Shown here one piece after another: positions 52,548 to 61,920 of a stretch of DNA of 64,000 nucleotides. Below the pieces are notes generated by a model. The model did not search any database. It saw nothing but the letters and a program-made list of their open reading frames with translations, and had not been told where the DNA came from. The first letter of the stretch is position 1. Every line of letters begins with the position of its first letter. The position numbers and the translations under genes are program-made. This DNA comes from Caballeronia pedi (lineage in GTDB: Bacteria > Pseudomonadota > Gammaproteobacteria > Burkholderiales > Burkholderiaceae), in contig NZ_FCOE02000021.1 in assembly GCF_001544915.2 (NCBI RefSeq), positions 62,001 to 126,000 on the forward strand, in the 5' to 3' direction.

Positions 52548-53257
52548 TTCTTTTCCTCAGGTGAAAATAGTAAGACTGGAGGAGAAACGCAAAGAACACC
52601 GGTCAACCGCGCGTACGAGAAAAAATGCGCAAACCGGCAGTCGTGACCTGCGGCACTGCATCTACATTGTAAGCATGGAGCCGTTATGTTTGCGGCGTCA
52701 AAATTTCCTTTACTGCTCAGTTCGTAACGCAATCATCCGCGTTACGCCATGCTAATCAGAAAAAAGTGCGCGGAGACAAAGTCGTGCGCGTCGAGACAGT
52801 AAAAGGGCGAACGAGCCCGGTTTTTTTTCGCCAGCTTGCGCATCCGCGACTCGATGCACGATAGACCGTTCGAGCTCGTCCGGACGGTCGCGTCCCGAAT
52901 GATTCATTTGAAAATACTCGGCCAACGACTTCTCCCGATGAACCGGCGCAATGCCGATTCCTGTACCCCATCAGTCGATGTAGCCGTTCATCGAGTCGCA
53001 CCCAGCCAGGCACGACACTACCCGACGAGGTGTCATTGATCGCATTCGATTCGAATCGCGAGCCGAGCGGCCTCGACGATCCGAGCGGCTCAAAATCACC
53101 GGCGGGGGTGTTGCTTCGTCATCGCGTTTGACGATGGTGCCTTTCCCAAAGAGCAGGTACAGCGCCGCCCGTCTGGCGCATGATGCTCGCACAACATTGA
53201 CTCGCCGAACGAAGGCGTGCCTTCCCGAACGGCGCATTGACGGAGTGAGACGAAGCG
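52548..53257. other. Gene-free interval upstream of the leuCDB-like operon
   Basis: A 710-bp stretch without convincing coding sequence. The left part contains the BON gene promoter. A 12-bp palindrome CGATTCGAATCG is at 53047-53058, about 200 bp before the first gene of the operon. The Shine-Dalgarno GGAG for the first gene is at 53242-53245. The region is a plausible landing zone for the LysR regulator. Confidence 0.5.
53047..53058. promoter_or_regulatory. 12-bp palindrome upstream of the leuCDB-like operon
   Basis: CGATTCGAATCG reads the same on both strands and lies about 200 bp before the leuC-like gene. It may be a regulator site, but LysR boxes usually differ, and a 12-mer palindrome can occur by chance. 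Confidence 0.25.
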
Positions 53258-54688
53258 ATGCAACTCGAACAAGGGGTGGGTGATCCACAGACTCTTTACG
53301 ACAAGATCTGGAAAAGTCACCGGGTGATGTCGCGCAACGACGGGCAGGACCTGCTGTACATCGACCGGCATTTCATTCATGACGTCACCGCGCAATCCTT
53401 CGATCTGTTGCGCCAGCGCGGGATCAAGCCACGCTCGCCCGAGCGAATCTTCGGTACGGCGGACCACTACGTTTCCAGCGCAGCAAACGACATGTCGGCG
53501 GTGACCGACCCCGAGCGGCGCGCCATGATCGAGGCCCTGCAGCGTGACGCAGCCGAGTCGAGCATCACCTTGTTCGACATGGACGATTCGCGTCGCGGCA
53601 TCGTCCATGTAGTCGGGCCCGAGCAGGGTTTGAGTTTGCCCGGCATGACCGTCGTCTGTGCCGACAGTCACACTTCGACACACGGTGCAATGGGCGCGCT
53701 CGCGTTCGGTATCGGCGCAACCGAGGTGGCTCATGTGCTCGCCACGCAATGCCTGTGGCAACGCAAGTCGAGCAACATGCGCGTCACTCTCGATGGCACG
53801 CCGGGCCCGGGTGTCACCGCCAAAGATCTGATCCTCGCCGTGATCGCGCGAATCGGCGTGGCTGGCGCTGCGGGCCACGTCATCGAGTACGCAGGCTCCG
53901 CCATCGCGGGTCTCTCGATGGAAGGGCGGTTGACGCTGTGCAACATGACCATCGAGGCCGGTGGCCGCGCCGGCATGATCGCGCCAGACGACACCACTTT
54001 CGCGTATCTGGCGCGGCGTCCCTACGCTCCCAAGGGCGAGCGGTGGGATCGCGCGATGGCGCACTGGCGCAAGTTGTTCACGGACGCCGACGCGACCTTC
54101 GACCGGGAGGTGCGTATCGATGTTGCCGGGATCGCCCCGATGGTGACCTGGGGCACGACACCGGAGTACGCCTGCGCCATCGACCGGCGCGTCCCCGATC
54201 CCGCGTTGCAGGCGGACCCCGATCTGCGCGCCGCGATGTCGAGGGCGCTCGACTACATGGGTTTGGCCCCGAACGAGGCGCTGGAAGGCGTGGCGATCGA
54301 CCGGGTGTTCATCGGTTCGTGCACGAACGGGCGCATCGAGGATATGCGCAGCGCGGCCGAGGTCGCGCGGGGCCGCCATATCGCATCTGGCGTCGAGGCA
54401 TGGGTGGTGCCGGGCTCGCATGAGGTACGAGCGCAGGCTGAGGCCGAAGGACTGGACCGCGTATTCAAGGAAGCCGGTTTCCAGTGGCGTTTCCCAGGCT
54501 GCTCGATGTGCCTTGCAACCAACGGCGATATCGCCGCGCCTGGACAGCGTTGCGCCTCCACATCCAATCGCAATTTCGTGGGCCGTCAAGGGCCGGGCGT
54601 GCGTACGCATCTGATGAGTCCGGCCATGGCGGCTGCCGCTGCCGTGACAGGGCGCCTGATCGATGTGCGCCGCCTCCTGGGAGCATGA
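53258..54688 (+). CDS. Isopropylmalate isomerase large subunit paralogue (LeuC-like)
   Basis: A 476-residue aconitase-family subunit. LYDKIWKSH, LYIDRHFIHDVT, CADSHTSTHGAMGALAFGIG and HVIEYAGSAIAGLSMEGRLTLCNM are LeuC motifs. The [4Fe-4S] ligands Cys355 (GSCTNGR), Cys415 and Cys418 (GCSMC) match E. coli spacing. With LeuD it should shift a hydroxyl group of a 2-substituted malate to position 3. The context is catabolic, not leucine biosynthetic: ABC importer, SDR, FAH and lactonase genes follow. It is the first gene of a ten-gene operon. Confidence 0.92.
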   Translation: MQLEQGVGDPQTLYDKIWKSHRVMSRNDGQDLLYIDRHFIHDVTAQSFDLLRQRGIKPRSPERIFGTADHYVSSAANDMSAVTDPERRAMIEALQRDAAESSITLFDMDDSRRGIVHVVGPEQGLSLPGMTVVCADSHTSTHGAMGALAFGIGATEVAHVLATQCLWQRKSSNMRVTLDGTPGPGVTAKDLILAVIARIGVAGAAGHVIEYAGSAIAGLSMEGRLTLCNMTIEAGGRAGMIAPDDTTFAYLARRPYAPKGERWDRAMAHWRKLFTDADATFDREVRIDVAGIAPMVTWGTTPEYACAIDRRVPDPALQADPDLRAAMSRALDYMGLAPNEALEGVAIDRVFIGSCTNGRIEDMRSAAEVARGRHIASGVEAWVVPGSHEVRAQAEAEGLDRVFKEAGFQWRFPGCSMCLATNGDIAAPGQRCASTSNRNFVGRQGPGVRTHLMSPAMAAAAAVTGRLIDVRRLLGA

Positions 54689-54689
54689 G

Positions 54690-55286
54690 ATGGAAAGCCT
54701 GACTCACCTCGACGCAGTCGCAGCCCCGATCGTCGTCATCAATTGCGATACCGATCAGATTCTGCCGGCGCGCTTCCTGCAAAAACCCCGCTCCGACGAT
54801 TTCGGTCAGTTCCTTTTTCGTGCGCTGCGCTTTGGCGCAGACGGCGCCGAAAAGCCTGAGTTCGTGCTTAACCAGGTGCCGTATCGCGACTCGCGCATCG
54901 TGGTGGCGAACCACAACTTCGGGTGCGGCTCTTCGCGTGAGCACGCTGTCTGGGCGCTGTACGACTACGGAATCCGGGCGGTGATTGCCCCGAGCTTCGG
55001 CGATATCTTCTTCATCAACTGCCTGAAGAACGGGCTGCTTCCCATCGTGCTGCCGGAGACCGTGGTTCTTCCGCTTCTGGAAAGTTTGACCAGCGAGGCG
55101 GGTAGCCGAATCTCCGTCGATGTGCCTGCCCAGACTGTGACATTACCCGACGGCACCTCGCATGCGTTCGAGATGGAGCCCTTCGCCAAGGAGTGCCTGC
55201 TGCGTGGCATGGACGAGATCGATTACACGCTTTCGCATCGAGACCGCATTGATGCATTCGAGCGCAACCGTGCCGACGCATATTGA
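54690..55286 (+). CDS. Isopropylmalate isomerase small subunit paralogue (LeuD-like)
   Basis: A 198-residue swivel-domain subunit pairing with LeuC. INCDTDQILPARFLQKP and NFGCGSSREHAVWALYDYGIRAVIAPSFGDIFFINCLKNGLLP are hallmarks. It starts at 54690, 1 bp past the LeuC stop, so the two are translationally coupled. Together they form the heterodimeric hydro-lyase. The substrate of this copy is uncertain. Confidence 0.93.
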   Translation: MESLTHLDAVAAPIVVINCDTDQILPARFLQKPRSDDFGQFLFRALRFGADGAEKPEFVLNQVPYRDSRIVVANHNFGCGSSREHAVWALYDYGIRAVIAPSFGDIFFINCLKNGLLPIVLPETVVLPLLESLTSEAGSRISVDVPAQTVTLPDGTSHAFEMEPFAKECLLRGMDEIDYTLSHRDRIDAFERNRADAY

Positions 55287-55323
55287 GGCGCGCGCTTTCT
55301 AAAACGACCCTGGAGGAGTTCAG

Positions 55324-56394
55324 ATGAAGATTGCAGTCATGCCCGGTGATGGTATCGGTCCGGAAGTAGTGGCACAGGCTCTCAAAGTGCTGCAAGTCGT
55401 GGCACCTCAAGCCGAGACTCAAGAGGCGCACATCGGCGAGGCCGGAATCCAGGCGCACGGCGTGCCGCTTCCGGCGCCTACGCTTGACGTGGCGCGCAAG
55501 GCCGACGCCATCCTGTTTGGTGCGGTAGGCGTAGCTGACGAGGCAGAGATTCCCCGCGAGCGTCGACCCGGAACGGGTCTGTTGCAACTGCGCGAAGCGC
55601 TCACGCTGTACGCAAACTTCCGTCCGGCCTATATGTTCCCGGAATTGATTGGCGCTTCGACTCTGCGGCCGGAAGTCGTTGACGGACTGGACATCGTCAT
55701 CGTTCGTGAGCTGAACGGCGATGCCTATTTCGGTCAGCCGCGCGGCTTTGAAACCAACGCAGCAGGGCAGCGCGTGGGCTTCAACACGATGCGTTATTCC
55801 GAGTCAGAGGTTGAACGCGTCGCGCACGCGGCGTTTCGAGCGGCGCGTCGCCGTCACCACAAGCTGTGCTCGGTGGACAAGGCCAACGTGCTGGAAGCGA
55901 GTCAGTTGTGGCGCGAAACGGTCACGCGCGTGGGGCGAGACTACCCGGACGTCGAACTGAGCCATCTCTTCGTGGACGCCGCTGCCATGATGCTGATGCG
56001 CCGGCCCAAGCAGTTCGATGTGATCGTTACGGGCAATCTGTTCGGCGATATTCTGTCGGACGCCGCGGCCATGTTGACTGGATCGATCGGCATGCTGCCC
56101 TCGGCTTCGCTAGGGTACGACCGCAAAGGGCTGTACGAGCCGGTGCATGGCTCGGCACCGGATATCGCGGGCAAGGACATCGCTAATCCGCTTGCCGCCA
56201 TCTTGTCGCTCGCGATGATGTTGCGCGAAAGCTTCGAGATGGAGGACGCTGCGGGCCGCGTCGAACGGGCAGTGCGAACCGTGCTGTCCGCCGGCTACCG
56301 CACCGCCGACATCTACCAGGAAGGCACCCGAAGCGTCGGCACCCGTGACATGGGTGACGCAGTGGTCGAAGCCCTGCGCAAAGAAGTCGTTTAG
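55324..56394 (+). CDS. Isopropylmalate dehydrogenase paralogue (LeuB-like)
   Basis: A 356-residue beta-decarboxylating dehydrogenase, NAD-dependent. It starts MKIAVMPGDGIGPEVVAQAL and has ERRPGTGLLQLREALTLYANFRP (the substrate arginines), VDKANVLEASQLWR (catalytic Lys/Asp region), GNLFGDILSDAAAMLTGSIGMLPSA and LYEPVHGSAPDIAGKDIANPLA. The loop usually reading ELTGGIYFG reads ELNGDAYFG here, suggesting a substrate different from 3-isopropylmalate. GGAGG precedes the ATG. In the operon it would oxidise and decarboxylate the LeuCD product to a 2-oxo acid. Confidence 0.92.
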   Translation: MKIAVMPGDGIGPEVVAQALKVLQVVAPQAETQEAHIGEAGIQAHGVPLPAPTLDVARKADAILFGAVGVADEAEIPRERRPGTGLLQLREALTLYANFRPAYMFPELIGASTLRPEVVDGLDIVIVRELNGDAYFGQPRGFETNAAGQRVGFNTMRYSESEVERVAHAAFRAARRRHHKLCSVDKANVLEASQLWRETVTRVGRDYPDVELSHLFVDAAAMMLMRRPKQFDVIVTGNLFGDILSDAAAMLTGSIGMLPSASLGYDRKGLYEPVHGSAPDIAGKDIANPLAAILSLAMMLRESFEMEDAAGRVERAVRTVLSAGYRTADIYQEGTRSVGTRDMGDAVVEALRKEVV

Positions 56395-56503
56395 GGCGGA
56401 TCGCGCCTTGGGTCGGCTGGCATCTCGGCGTCCCGATCACGAAGTGCCAGTCCGTCCAAGGCAGTTGTTCGCACCAACATCCCTAGAAAGGGAGGAGACA
56501 ACC

Positions 56504-57532
56504 ATGAAGCTGAAACTCGCTGTTGCAATGTGCGCAGCCTTGGAACTCGTTTGCGCATCAGCCACGGCAGTGGCGAAGGACACGCCGGAGAAGCCCGAAT
56601 TGCACATTGCAGCGGCGTCGACTGGCATCACATACCTGCCCATGCTCGTTGCCAAGCAGCGCGGTTATTTCAAGGACGAAGGGCTGGACGTAACCATCGC
56701 CGCATTTTCCGGTGGCTCAAAGACTCTGGAGGCCTTGTTAGGCGGCAGCTCCGATATGGTGGCGGGCGCCTATTCGAACACGATCACCATGGCGACGAAG
56801 GGTCAACACCTCGTCGTGGTGGCCGCACAAGTGATTTGCCCGGGCTGGATCTTTGGCGTTTCTCAGAAACACGAGACAGACGTCAAGTCGCCCAAGGATT
56901 TGAAGGGCATGCGAATCGGCGTGAGCGCGCCAGGCTCCAGCACGCACATGGCGGTCAACTATATCCTGCACAAGGCGGGCCTGCAGCCTTCGGACGTATC
57001 GATCATTGGCGTGGGGCAGGCGGCCGGTGCCGTTGCAGCGGTGCGTGCCGGGCAGATCGATGCGCTCATCGTCAATGATCCAAGTGCCACGATTCTGACG
57101 AAGGATGGTAGCCTGAGACCGCTCGAGAACATGCGTACGGCGGACGGCAACGTGAAGGTGTTCGGCTCGGACTATCCCGAGTCGAGCGTATTCGCGACGC
57201 AGGACTTCATCGAAAAGAATCCCAAGACAGTCCAGGCAGTCGCCAATGCTATCGTGCGCGCGGAAAAGTGGATAGCCAAGGCCACGCCGCAACAAGTTGC
57301 GGACAACGTGCCGCCACAGTTTTTGGGGGATAACAAGGCGCTCTATGCCGAGGCCTTCACGAACAGCCGCCGCTGCATTGCGCAGAACGGAGAGATCACC
57401 CCCAAAGGCGCACAGACGGTGCATGAGGTGCTTGCGGCCTTCGACCCTGCGGTAGCATCGGCCAAGATTGACCTCGCCACGACCTATGACAATCGATTCG
57501 TCAGAAAGGCGGCGGCGGAGGTCCAGCCATGA
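56504..57532 (+). CDS. NMT1/TauA-type ABC transporter substrate-binding protein
   Basis: A 342-residue periplasmic receptor with a signal peptide (LKLAVAMCAALELVCASATAVA). The NMT1/SsuA fold is shown by LHIAAASTGITYLPMLVAKQRGYFKDEGLDV and GGSSDMVAGAYSNTI. The ATG at 56504 has GGGAGGAG upstream. It is a paralogue of the receptor at 60879. The ATPase gene overlaps its stop by 4 bp, so this is the direct partner of the ABC importer. The ligand is probably an organic anion, not identified. Confidence 0.9.
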   Translation: MKLKLAVAMCAALELVCASATAVAKDTPEKPELHIAAASTGITYLPMLVAKQRGYFKDEGLDVTIAAFSGGSKTLEALLGGSSDMVAGAYSNTITMATKGQHLVVVAAQVICPGWIFGVSQKHETDVKSPKDLKGMRIGVSAPGSSTHMAVNYILHKAGLQPSDVSIIGVGQAAGAVAAVRAGQIDALIVNDPSATILTKDGSLRPLENMRTADGNVKVFGSDYPESSVFATQDFIEKNPKTVQAVANAIVRAEKWIAKATPQQVADNVPPQFLGDNKALYAEAFTNSRRCIAQNGEITPKGAQTVHEVLAAFDPAVASAKIDLATTYDNRFVRKAAAEVQP

Positions 57533-58383
57533 GCACCGCAGCCTATAGCGTCCCAGTCGACCGCCAACAAGCCGAAGTGCGTGAAGCGTTACGTTTCGAC
57601 AACGTGACCTGCACGTTCGCCGGCAATGGCAAGCGCGCTCAGACCTACACCGCAGTTTCCGGCGGAACTTTGACGATAAGGGACGGAGAGTTCGTCTCGA
57701 TTGTCGGCCCCACTGGTTGCGGTAAGTCGACACTGCTGAACGTGGCCGCCGGCCTGACCCGGCCTTCGTCGGGTAGCCTGAGCGTGTTCGGCAAGAAACT
57801 AACCCATGGTCTGAACACACAGGCTGCCTACCTGTTCCAGGTGGATGCGCTCATGCCATGGAAGACAGCCGAAGAGAACATTGCTATCGGCCTGATTTTT
57901 CGCGGAATGCCGCGCGAAGAAGCGCTGGGTGTCGCCCGTGGATGGCTTGAGCGAGTGGGGCTGCAAGGGCATGGGAAGAAATACCCGCATCAGATGTCTG
58001 GCGGCATGCGCAAGCGGGCCGGTCTCGCGCAAGCCCTGGCGCTCAATCCCCGCATCATCCTGATGGACGAACCGTTCAGCGCGCTCGATATCCAGACCCG
58101 CCACCTCATGGAAAACGAGCTGTTGCGACTGTGGTCGAACGACCGCAAGTCCGTGATGTTCGTGACTCACGATTTAGAAGAGGCTATCTCGCTTTCCGAC
58201 CGGGTCATCGTGCTGTCGGCGGGACCCGGGACGCGACCGATCGCCGAGTTCGAGATCGATCTCGAGCGGCCGCGCGAAATGTCGGAGATCCGGATGACGC
58301 AGCGTTTCCTTCAACTGCACACCCAAATCTGGGACGTGCTTCGAGGCGAGGTCCTGAAAAGCTATGCGCGCAATCGAGTTTAG
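57529..58383 (+). CDS. ABC transporter ATP-binding protein (SsuB/TauB family)
   Basis: A 284-residue ATPase. Walker A GPTGCGKST, Q loop YLFQVDALMPWKT, signature MSGGMRKR, Walker B IILMDEPFSALD and the switch VTHDLEEA are present. Both the signature and the MPWKT sequence are typical for the nitrate/sulfonate/taurine importer class. It overlaps the receptor gene by 4 bp and the permease gene by 20 bp. Confidence 0.94.
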   Translation: MSTAAYSVPVDRQQAEVREALRFDNVTCTFAGNGKRAQTYTAVSGGTLTIRDGEFVSIVGPTGCGKSTLLNVAAGLTRPSSGSLSVFGKKLTHGLNTQAAYLFQVDALMPWKTAEENIAIGLIFRGMPREEALGVARGWLERVGLQGHGKKYPHQMSGGMRKRAGLAQALALNPRIILMDEPFSALDIQTRHLMENELLRLWSNDRKSVMFVTHDLEEAISLSDRVIVLSAGPGTRPIAEFEIDLERPREMSEIRMTQRFLQLHTQIWDVLRGEVLKSYARNRV

Positions 58384-59170
58384 TCCAAACAATAGTTTCA
58401 CTGTTCTGGTGACGCGGCTGGCAATTTTGTTCGGTGTCCTGTTCCTTTGGTGGCTCGGCACCTACCAGAAGTGGCTCTCTCCGTTCTTCTTTGGAGATCC
58501 GATAGGTGTGGCTCGTCGCATTGTCGAATGGTTCGTCACGGGCTCGGTCTTTCGCCATTTGTATACGACCCTGGTCGAGACCCTGCTTGCGTTCGCAATT
58601 GGTACGGTTCTTGGGTTGGGATGTGGCCTTTGGCTTGCACTCAGCCCGTTCCTCGCGGTCGTATTCGATCCGTTTATCAAAGCAATGAACTCGATGCCGC
58701 GATTGATCTTTGCGCCCATTTTCGCGCTCTGGTTCGGACTGGGCATCTGGTCGAAAGTCGCTTTGGGCGTGACGCTCGTCTTCTTCGTGGTCTTCTTCAA
58801 CGTGTTTCAAGGCGTCCGTGAAGTGAGCCCGACAGTGCTGTCCAACACGCGGATGCTCGGCGCCAACTCGCGTCAGCTGATGAGGCACGTGTATTTGCCG
58901 TCGGCGACGAGCTGGGTGTTTTCGAGCCTGCATAACGCAATCGGCATCGCCTTCGTCGGCAGCGTGGTGGGCGAGTATCTAGGCTCGGAGAAAGGCGTTG
59001 GCTACCTGATTTTGCTGGCTGAAGGCGTGTTCGATATCAACTCGGTCATCGCGGGGATCCTGGTGCTGACCGTGTTCGCTCTCGTGCTCGATACAGCCGT
59101 ATCGATGATCGAAGACTACCTGCTGCGCTGGCGCCCCGTGGCCGGGCAGACCGTTGCCGCCAGCGCCTGA
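58364..59170 (+). CDS. ABC transporter permease (SsuC/TauC family)
   Basis: A 268-residue inner-membrane subunit with six membrane helices. LYTTLVETLLAFAIGTVLGLGCGLWLAL and PRLIFAPIFALWFGLGIWSKVALG are family motifs, and FNVFQGVREVSPTVLSNTRMLGANSRQLMRHVYLPSAT contains the EAA loop docking on the ATPase. Its start lies inside the ATPase gene end. Confidence 0.93.
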   Translation: MRAIEFSPNNSFTVLVTRLAILFGVLFLWWLGTYQKWLSPFFFGDPIGVARRIVEWFVTGSVFRHLYTTLVETLLAFAIGTVLGLGCGLWLALSPFLAVVFDPFIKAMNSMPRLIFAPIFALWFGLGIWSKVALGVTLVFFVVFFNVFQGVREVSPTVLSNTRMLGANSRQLMRHVYLPSATSWVFSSLHNAIGIAFVGSVVGEYLGSEKGVGYLILLAEGVFDINSVIAGILVLTVFALVLDTAVSMIEDYLLRWRPVAGQTVAASA

Positions 59171-59213
59171 GCGCGAGTACATGGCATGGGTGATTCAACC
59201 GTGAGGAACTAAA

Positions 59214-59969
59214 TTGCAGACGAACAAAATCAATCTGACGGACCGCGTCGCCGTCGTGACTGGCGGCGCGCAAGGCATCGGTCTGGAAGTCGGCCGGCGG
59301 CTGCTCGAATCAGGTGCCCGGCTAGTCGTCTGGGACGTCAATCCTGCCGGCATCGAGCAGGCCCGTGCCCAATTGAGCGAGCACGACGTTCACTTCGAGC
59401 GCGTCGATATTGCCGACTACGCGAGCGTGCAAGCGGCTGTGGCGGGCACTTTGAAATCGATGGGGCGTATCGAAATCCTGGTCAACAACGCGGCGATCGT
59501 TGGCCCGAATGCGCCACTGATCGATTATCCGATCGATATCTGGAAGCAGGTGATGGATATCGACGTGAATGGCACCTTTCACTGCTGCCGTGCCGTGGTC
59601 CCGGAAATGGTCCGCCAGAACTATGGCCGCATCGTCAATCTTGCCTCGGTCGCTGGCAAAGAAGGTAACCCGAATGCGGCGGCCTACAGCTCGGCCAAGG
59701 CTGCGGTCATCGCCATGACCAAGTCACTGGGAAAGGAGCTGGCGCGTCACGACATTGCGGTCAATTGCGTGACCCCTGCCGTCGCGCGCACACCTGGCGC
59801 GATGGAGCAGGCGCCCGAGCATATCGAGTACATGTTGGGCAAGATTCCGCGCGGCCGATTCCTCGAACTCAATGAGGCCGCCGCCATGATTGCCTGGCTC
59901 GCCAGCGAAGAAAACTCCTTCACCACCGGAGCGGTTTTCGACCTCTCTGGCGGACGCGCCACCTATTGA
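59214..59969 (+). CDS. SDR-family oxidoreductase
   Basis: A 251-residue short-chain dehydrogenase/reductase. VTGGAQGIGLEVGRRLLE is the nucleotide fold, NNAAI replaces NNAG, VNLASVAGKEGNPNAAAYSSAKAAV holds Ser and the YxxxK motif, and AWLASEENSFTTGAVFDLSGGRATY ends the chain. It starts with TTG at 59214 after GAGGA. In this operon the next gene is an FAH-family hydrolase, a pair also used in non-phosphorylative fucose breakdown, where an SDR makes a 2,4-dioxo acid. Confidence 0.92.
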   Translation: MQTNKINLTDRVAVVTGGAQGIGLEVGRRLLESGARLVVWDVNPAGIEQARAQLSEHDVHFERVDIADYASVQAAVAGTLKSMGRIEILVNNAAIVGPNAPLIDYPIDIWKQVMDIDVNGTFHCCRAVVPEMVRQNYGRIVNLASVAGKEGNPNAAAYSSAKAAVIAMTKSLGKELARHDIAVNCVTPAVARTPGAMEQAPEHIEYMLGKIPRGRFLELNEAAAMIAWLASEENSFTTGAVFDLSGGRATY

Positions 59970-59984
59970 AGCGAGCATACCTAT

Positions 59985-60827
59985 ATGAAGCTGTTGCGCT
60001 ACGGTTCACCGGGCCAGGAGAAGCCGGGCCTACTCGATGCCGAGGGAAATATCCGGGACTTGTCGAAGCATGTTGCCGACATTGCCGGCGACGCTCTGGT
60101 CCCGGATAGCCTCGCACGCCTGAAGGCGCTGGATGCCGCGTCGTTACCGCGCGTGGGAGGCAGTCCGCGCCTGGGCTCCTGCGTGGGTGGCACCCGCAAG
60201 TTTATCTGCATTGGCTTGAATTACTCTGACCACGCAGCGGAAACCGGTGCCACGGTCCCGCCGGAGCCCATCATCTTCATGAAGGCTACGAGCGCGATCG
60301 TGGGTCCGAACGACTCGATCGAGATTCCGCGCGACTCGCTCAAGACCGACTGGGAAGTGGAATTGGGCGTGGTTATCGGAAAGACAGCCAAGTACGTCAG
60401 CGAAGCCGATGCCATGAACCATGTTGCGGGCTATTGCGTCATCAACGATGTGTCCGAGCGCGCGTTCCAGGCCGAGCGTCAGGGCCAATGGACCAAGGGC
60501 AAGTCGGCGGATACGTTCGGTCCGACCGGGCCCTGGCTCGTTACCGCAGACGAGGTTCCCGACCCGCAGACGCTGCCGATGTGGCTGGAAGTCAACGGGC
60601 ATCGCTATCAGAACGGCAGTACGGTCACCATGGTGTATGGCGTGCGCTACCTGGTGTCATACCTGTCGCAGTTCATGTCATTGCAGCCGGGCGACATTAT
60701 TTCCACGGGCACTCCGCCCGGCGTCGGCCTGGGGCAAAAACCTCCGGTCTACCTGAAGCCGGGCGATATCGTGACGCTGGGCATCGAGGGCCTCGGGCAG
60801 CAGCGGCAGAACGTCGTGCAGGGTTGA
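59985..60827 (+). CDS. Fumarylacetoacetate-hydrolase-family protein (2,4-dioxo acid hydrolase type)
   Basis: A 280-residue hydrolase. MKLLRYGSPGQEKPGLLDAEG and FICIGLNYSDHAAETG are the N-terminal motifs. EPIIFMKATSAIVGPND, WEVELGVVIGK and NDVSERAFQAERQGQWTKGKSADTFGP bear the metal ligands (Glu, Glu, Asp) and the active-site loop; STGTPPGVGLGQ is near the C-terminus. It most resembles proteins annotated as 2,4-diketo-3-deoxy-fuconate hydrolase or ureidoglycolate lyase. It should split a 2,4-dioxo acid into pyruvate and another acid. Confidence 0.9.
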   Translation: MKLLRYGSPGQEKPGLLDAEGNIRDLSKHVADIAGDALVPDSLARLKALDAASLPRVGGSPRLGSCVGGTRKFICIGLNYSDHAAETGATVPPEPIIFMKATSAIVGPNDSIEIPRDSLKTDWEVELGVVIGKTAKYVSEADAMNHVAGYCVINDVSERAFQAERQGQWTKGKSADTFGPTGPWLVTADEVPDPQTLPMWLEVNGHRYQNGSTVTMVYGVRYLVSYLSQFMSLQPGDIISTGTPPGVGLGQKPPVYLKPGDIVTLGIEGLGQQRQNVVQG

Positions 60828-60878
60828 ACGCTTCACGACACGGTCGCGCAAGAGACATTTCAACGGAGACAAACCATC

Positions 60879-61904
60879 GTGGCAGCGCTTTGGCGTCAAG
60901 TTTCTATCGCATTGGCAACCTTCGCCGCCGTCTCGAATGCGTCGGCCGCCAGCGGCGCGCCTGTGCCGGAAAAGCCCAAGCTTCATCTGGCGGCGGCGGG
61001 TGTCGGTTTTCCTTACCTGCCGTTCGTCATTGCAGACAGTCGGGGATACTTCAAACAGGCCGGGTTGGATGTCGAGATCGGCGTGTTCAGCGGAGGCGCC
61101 AAGGCACTCCAGGCAATGATGGGCGGCAGCGCCGACATCGTGGCGGGTGCCTATTCCAACACGATAACCATGGCCGCCAAAGGGCAGAAGCTGGTCTCGT
61201 TCGTGACCTTGGCGTCGTGTCCCGGCTGGGTATTTGGTGCGACCCGCGCGAGCCACGCCAAGGTCAAGACTTATGCGGACCTCAAGGGCATGCGCATCGG
61301 CGTGAGCTCGCCCGGATCGAGTTTTCACATGGGCGTGAACTATCTGCTGAGCAAGTCTGGCGTAAAGCCCAGCGACGTGTCCATCATAGGTGTGGGCTCA
61401 TCTGCCGGCGCGATCGCCGCAGCACGCAGTGGTCAGATCGACGCGTTGATGAGCAACGACCCGGTCGCCACCGTTCTGCAGGACAGCGGCGATTTGTTTC
61501 CGTTGGCCGTGATGCGAGACCCGGCCGGTACGCGCGCGACACTGGGCGGCGACTATCCGGAAGCTGCCATCTACACAAGCAAAGACTTTCTCGTCAAGTA
61601 TCCGAACACCGTGCAAGCGGTAACGAATGCGATCCTCGAGGCTGAGCGCTGGATGGCGCACGCAACGCCTGAGCAGGTCGCCGCCGCCGTGCCGCCGCAA
61701 TATGCGCTAGCCGAGAAGGATGTCTTCGCTCGTGCCTACGCCAACATGCAAAGCTGCATTTCACGCGATGGCCTGATGACGGACGCTGCCGCGCATACCG
61801 TACACGATGTTTTAACCGCATTCGATCCCGAGATTGGCAAAGCCTCGATCGACCTGAAGGCCACATACGACAACCATTTCGTCGAGAATGCGGACAAGCG
61901 CTGA
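60879..61904 (+). CDS. Second NMT1/TauA-type substrate-binding protein
   Basis: A 341-residue periplasmic receptor clearly paralogous to the one at 56504 (KLHLAAAGVGFPYLPFVIADSRGYF; GGSADIVAGAYSNTI in equivalent places). The signal peptide runs to about SNASAASG. It starts with GTG at 60879 after GGAG. It has no second ATPase or permease nearby, so it probably shares the transporter encoded upstream and widens its substrate range. Confidence 0.88.
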   Translation: MAALWRQVSIALATFAAVSNASAASGAPVPEKPKLHLAAAGVGFPYLPFVIADSRGYFKQAGLDVEIGVFSGGAKALQAMMGGSADIVAGAYSNTITMAAKGQKLVSFVTLASCPGWVFGATRASHAKVKTYADLKGMRIGVSSPGSSFHMGVNYLLSKSGVKPSDVSIIGVGSSAGAIAAARSGQIDALMSNDPVATVLQDSGDLFPLAVMRDPAGTRATLGGDYPEAAIYTSKDFLVKYPNTVQAVTNAILEAERWMAHATPEQVAAAVPPQYALAEKDVFARAYANMQSCISRDGLMTDAAAHTVHDVLTAFDPEIGKASIDLKATYDNHFVENADKR

Positions 61905-61920
61905 ACTGAGGAGAATAAAC

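Noticed and set aside
53258..56394. leuCDB genes as the normal leucine biosynthesis set
   Set aside because: The genes are followed in the same operon by an ABC importer, SDR, FAH protein and lactonase, the LeuB loop deviates, and leuA is not present; a catabolic role fits better.
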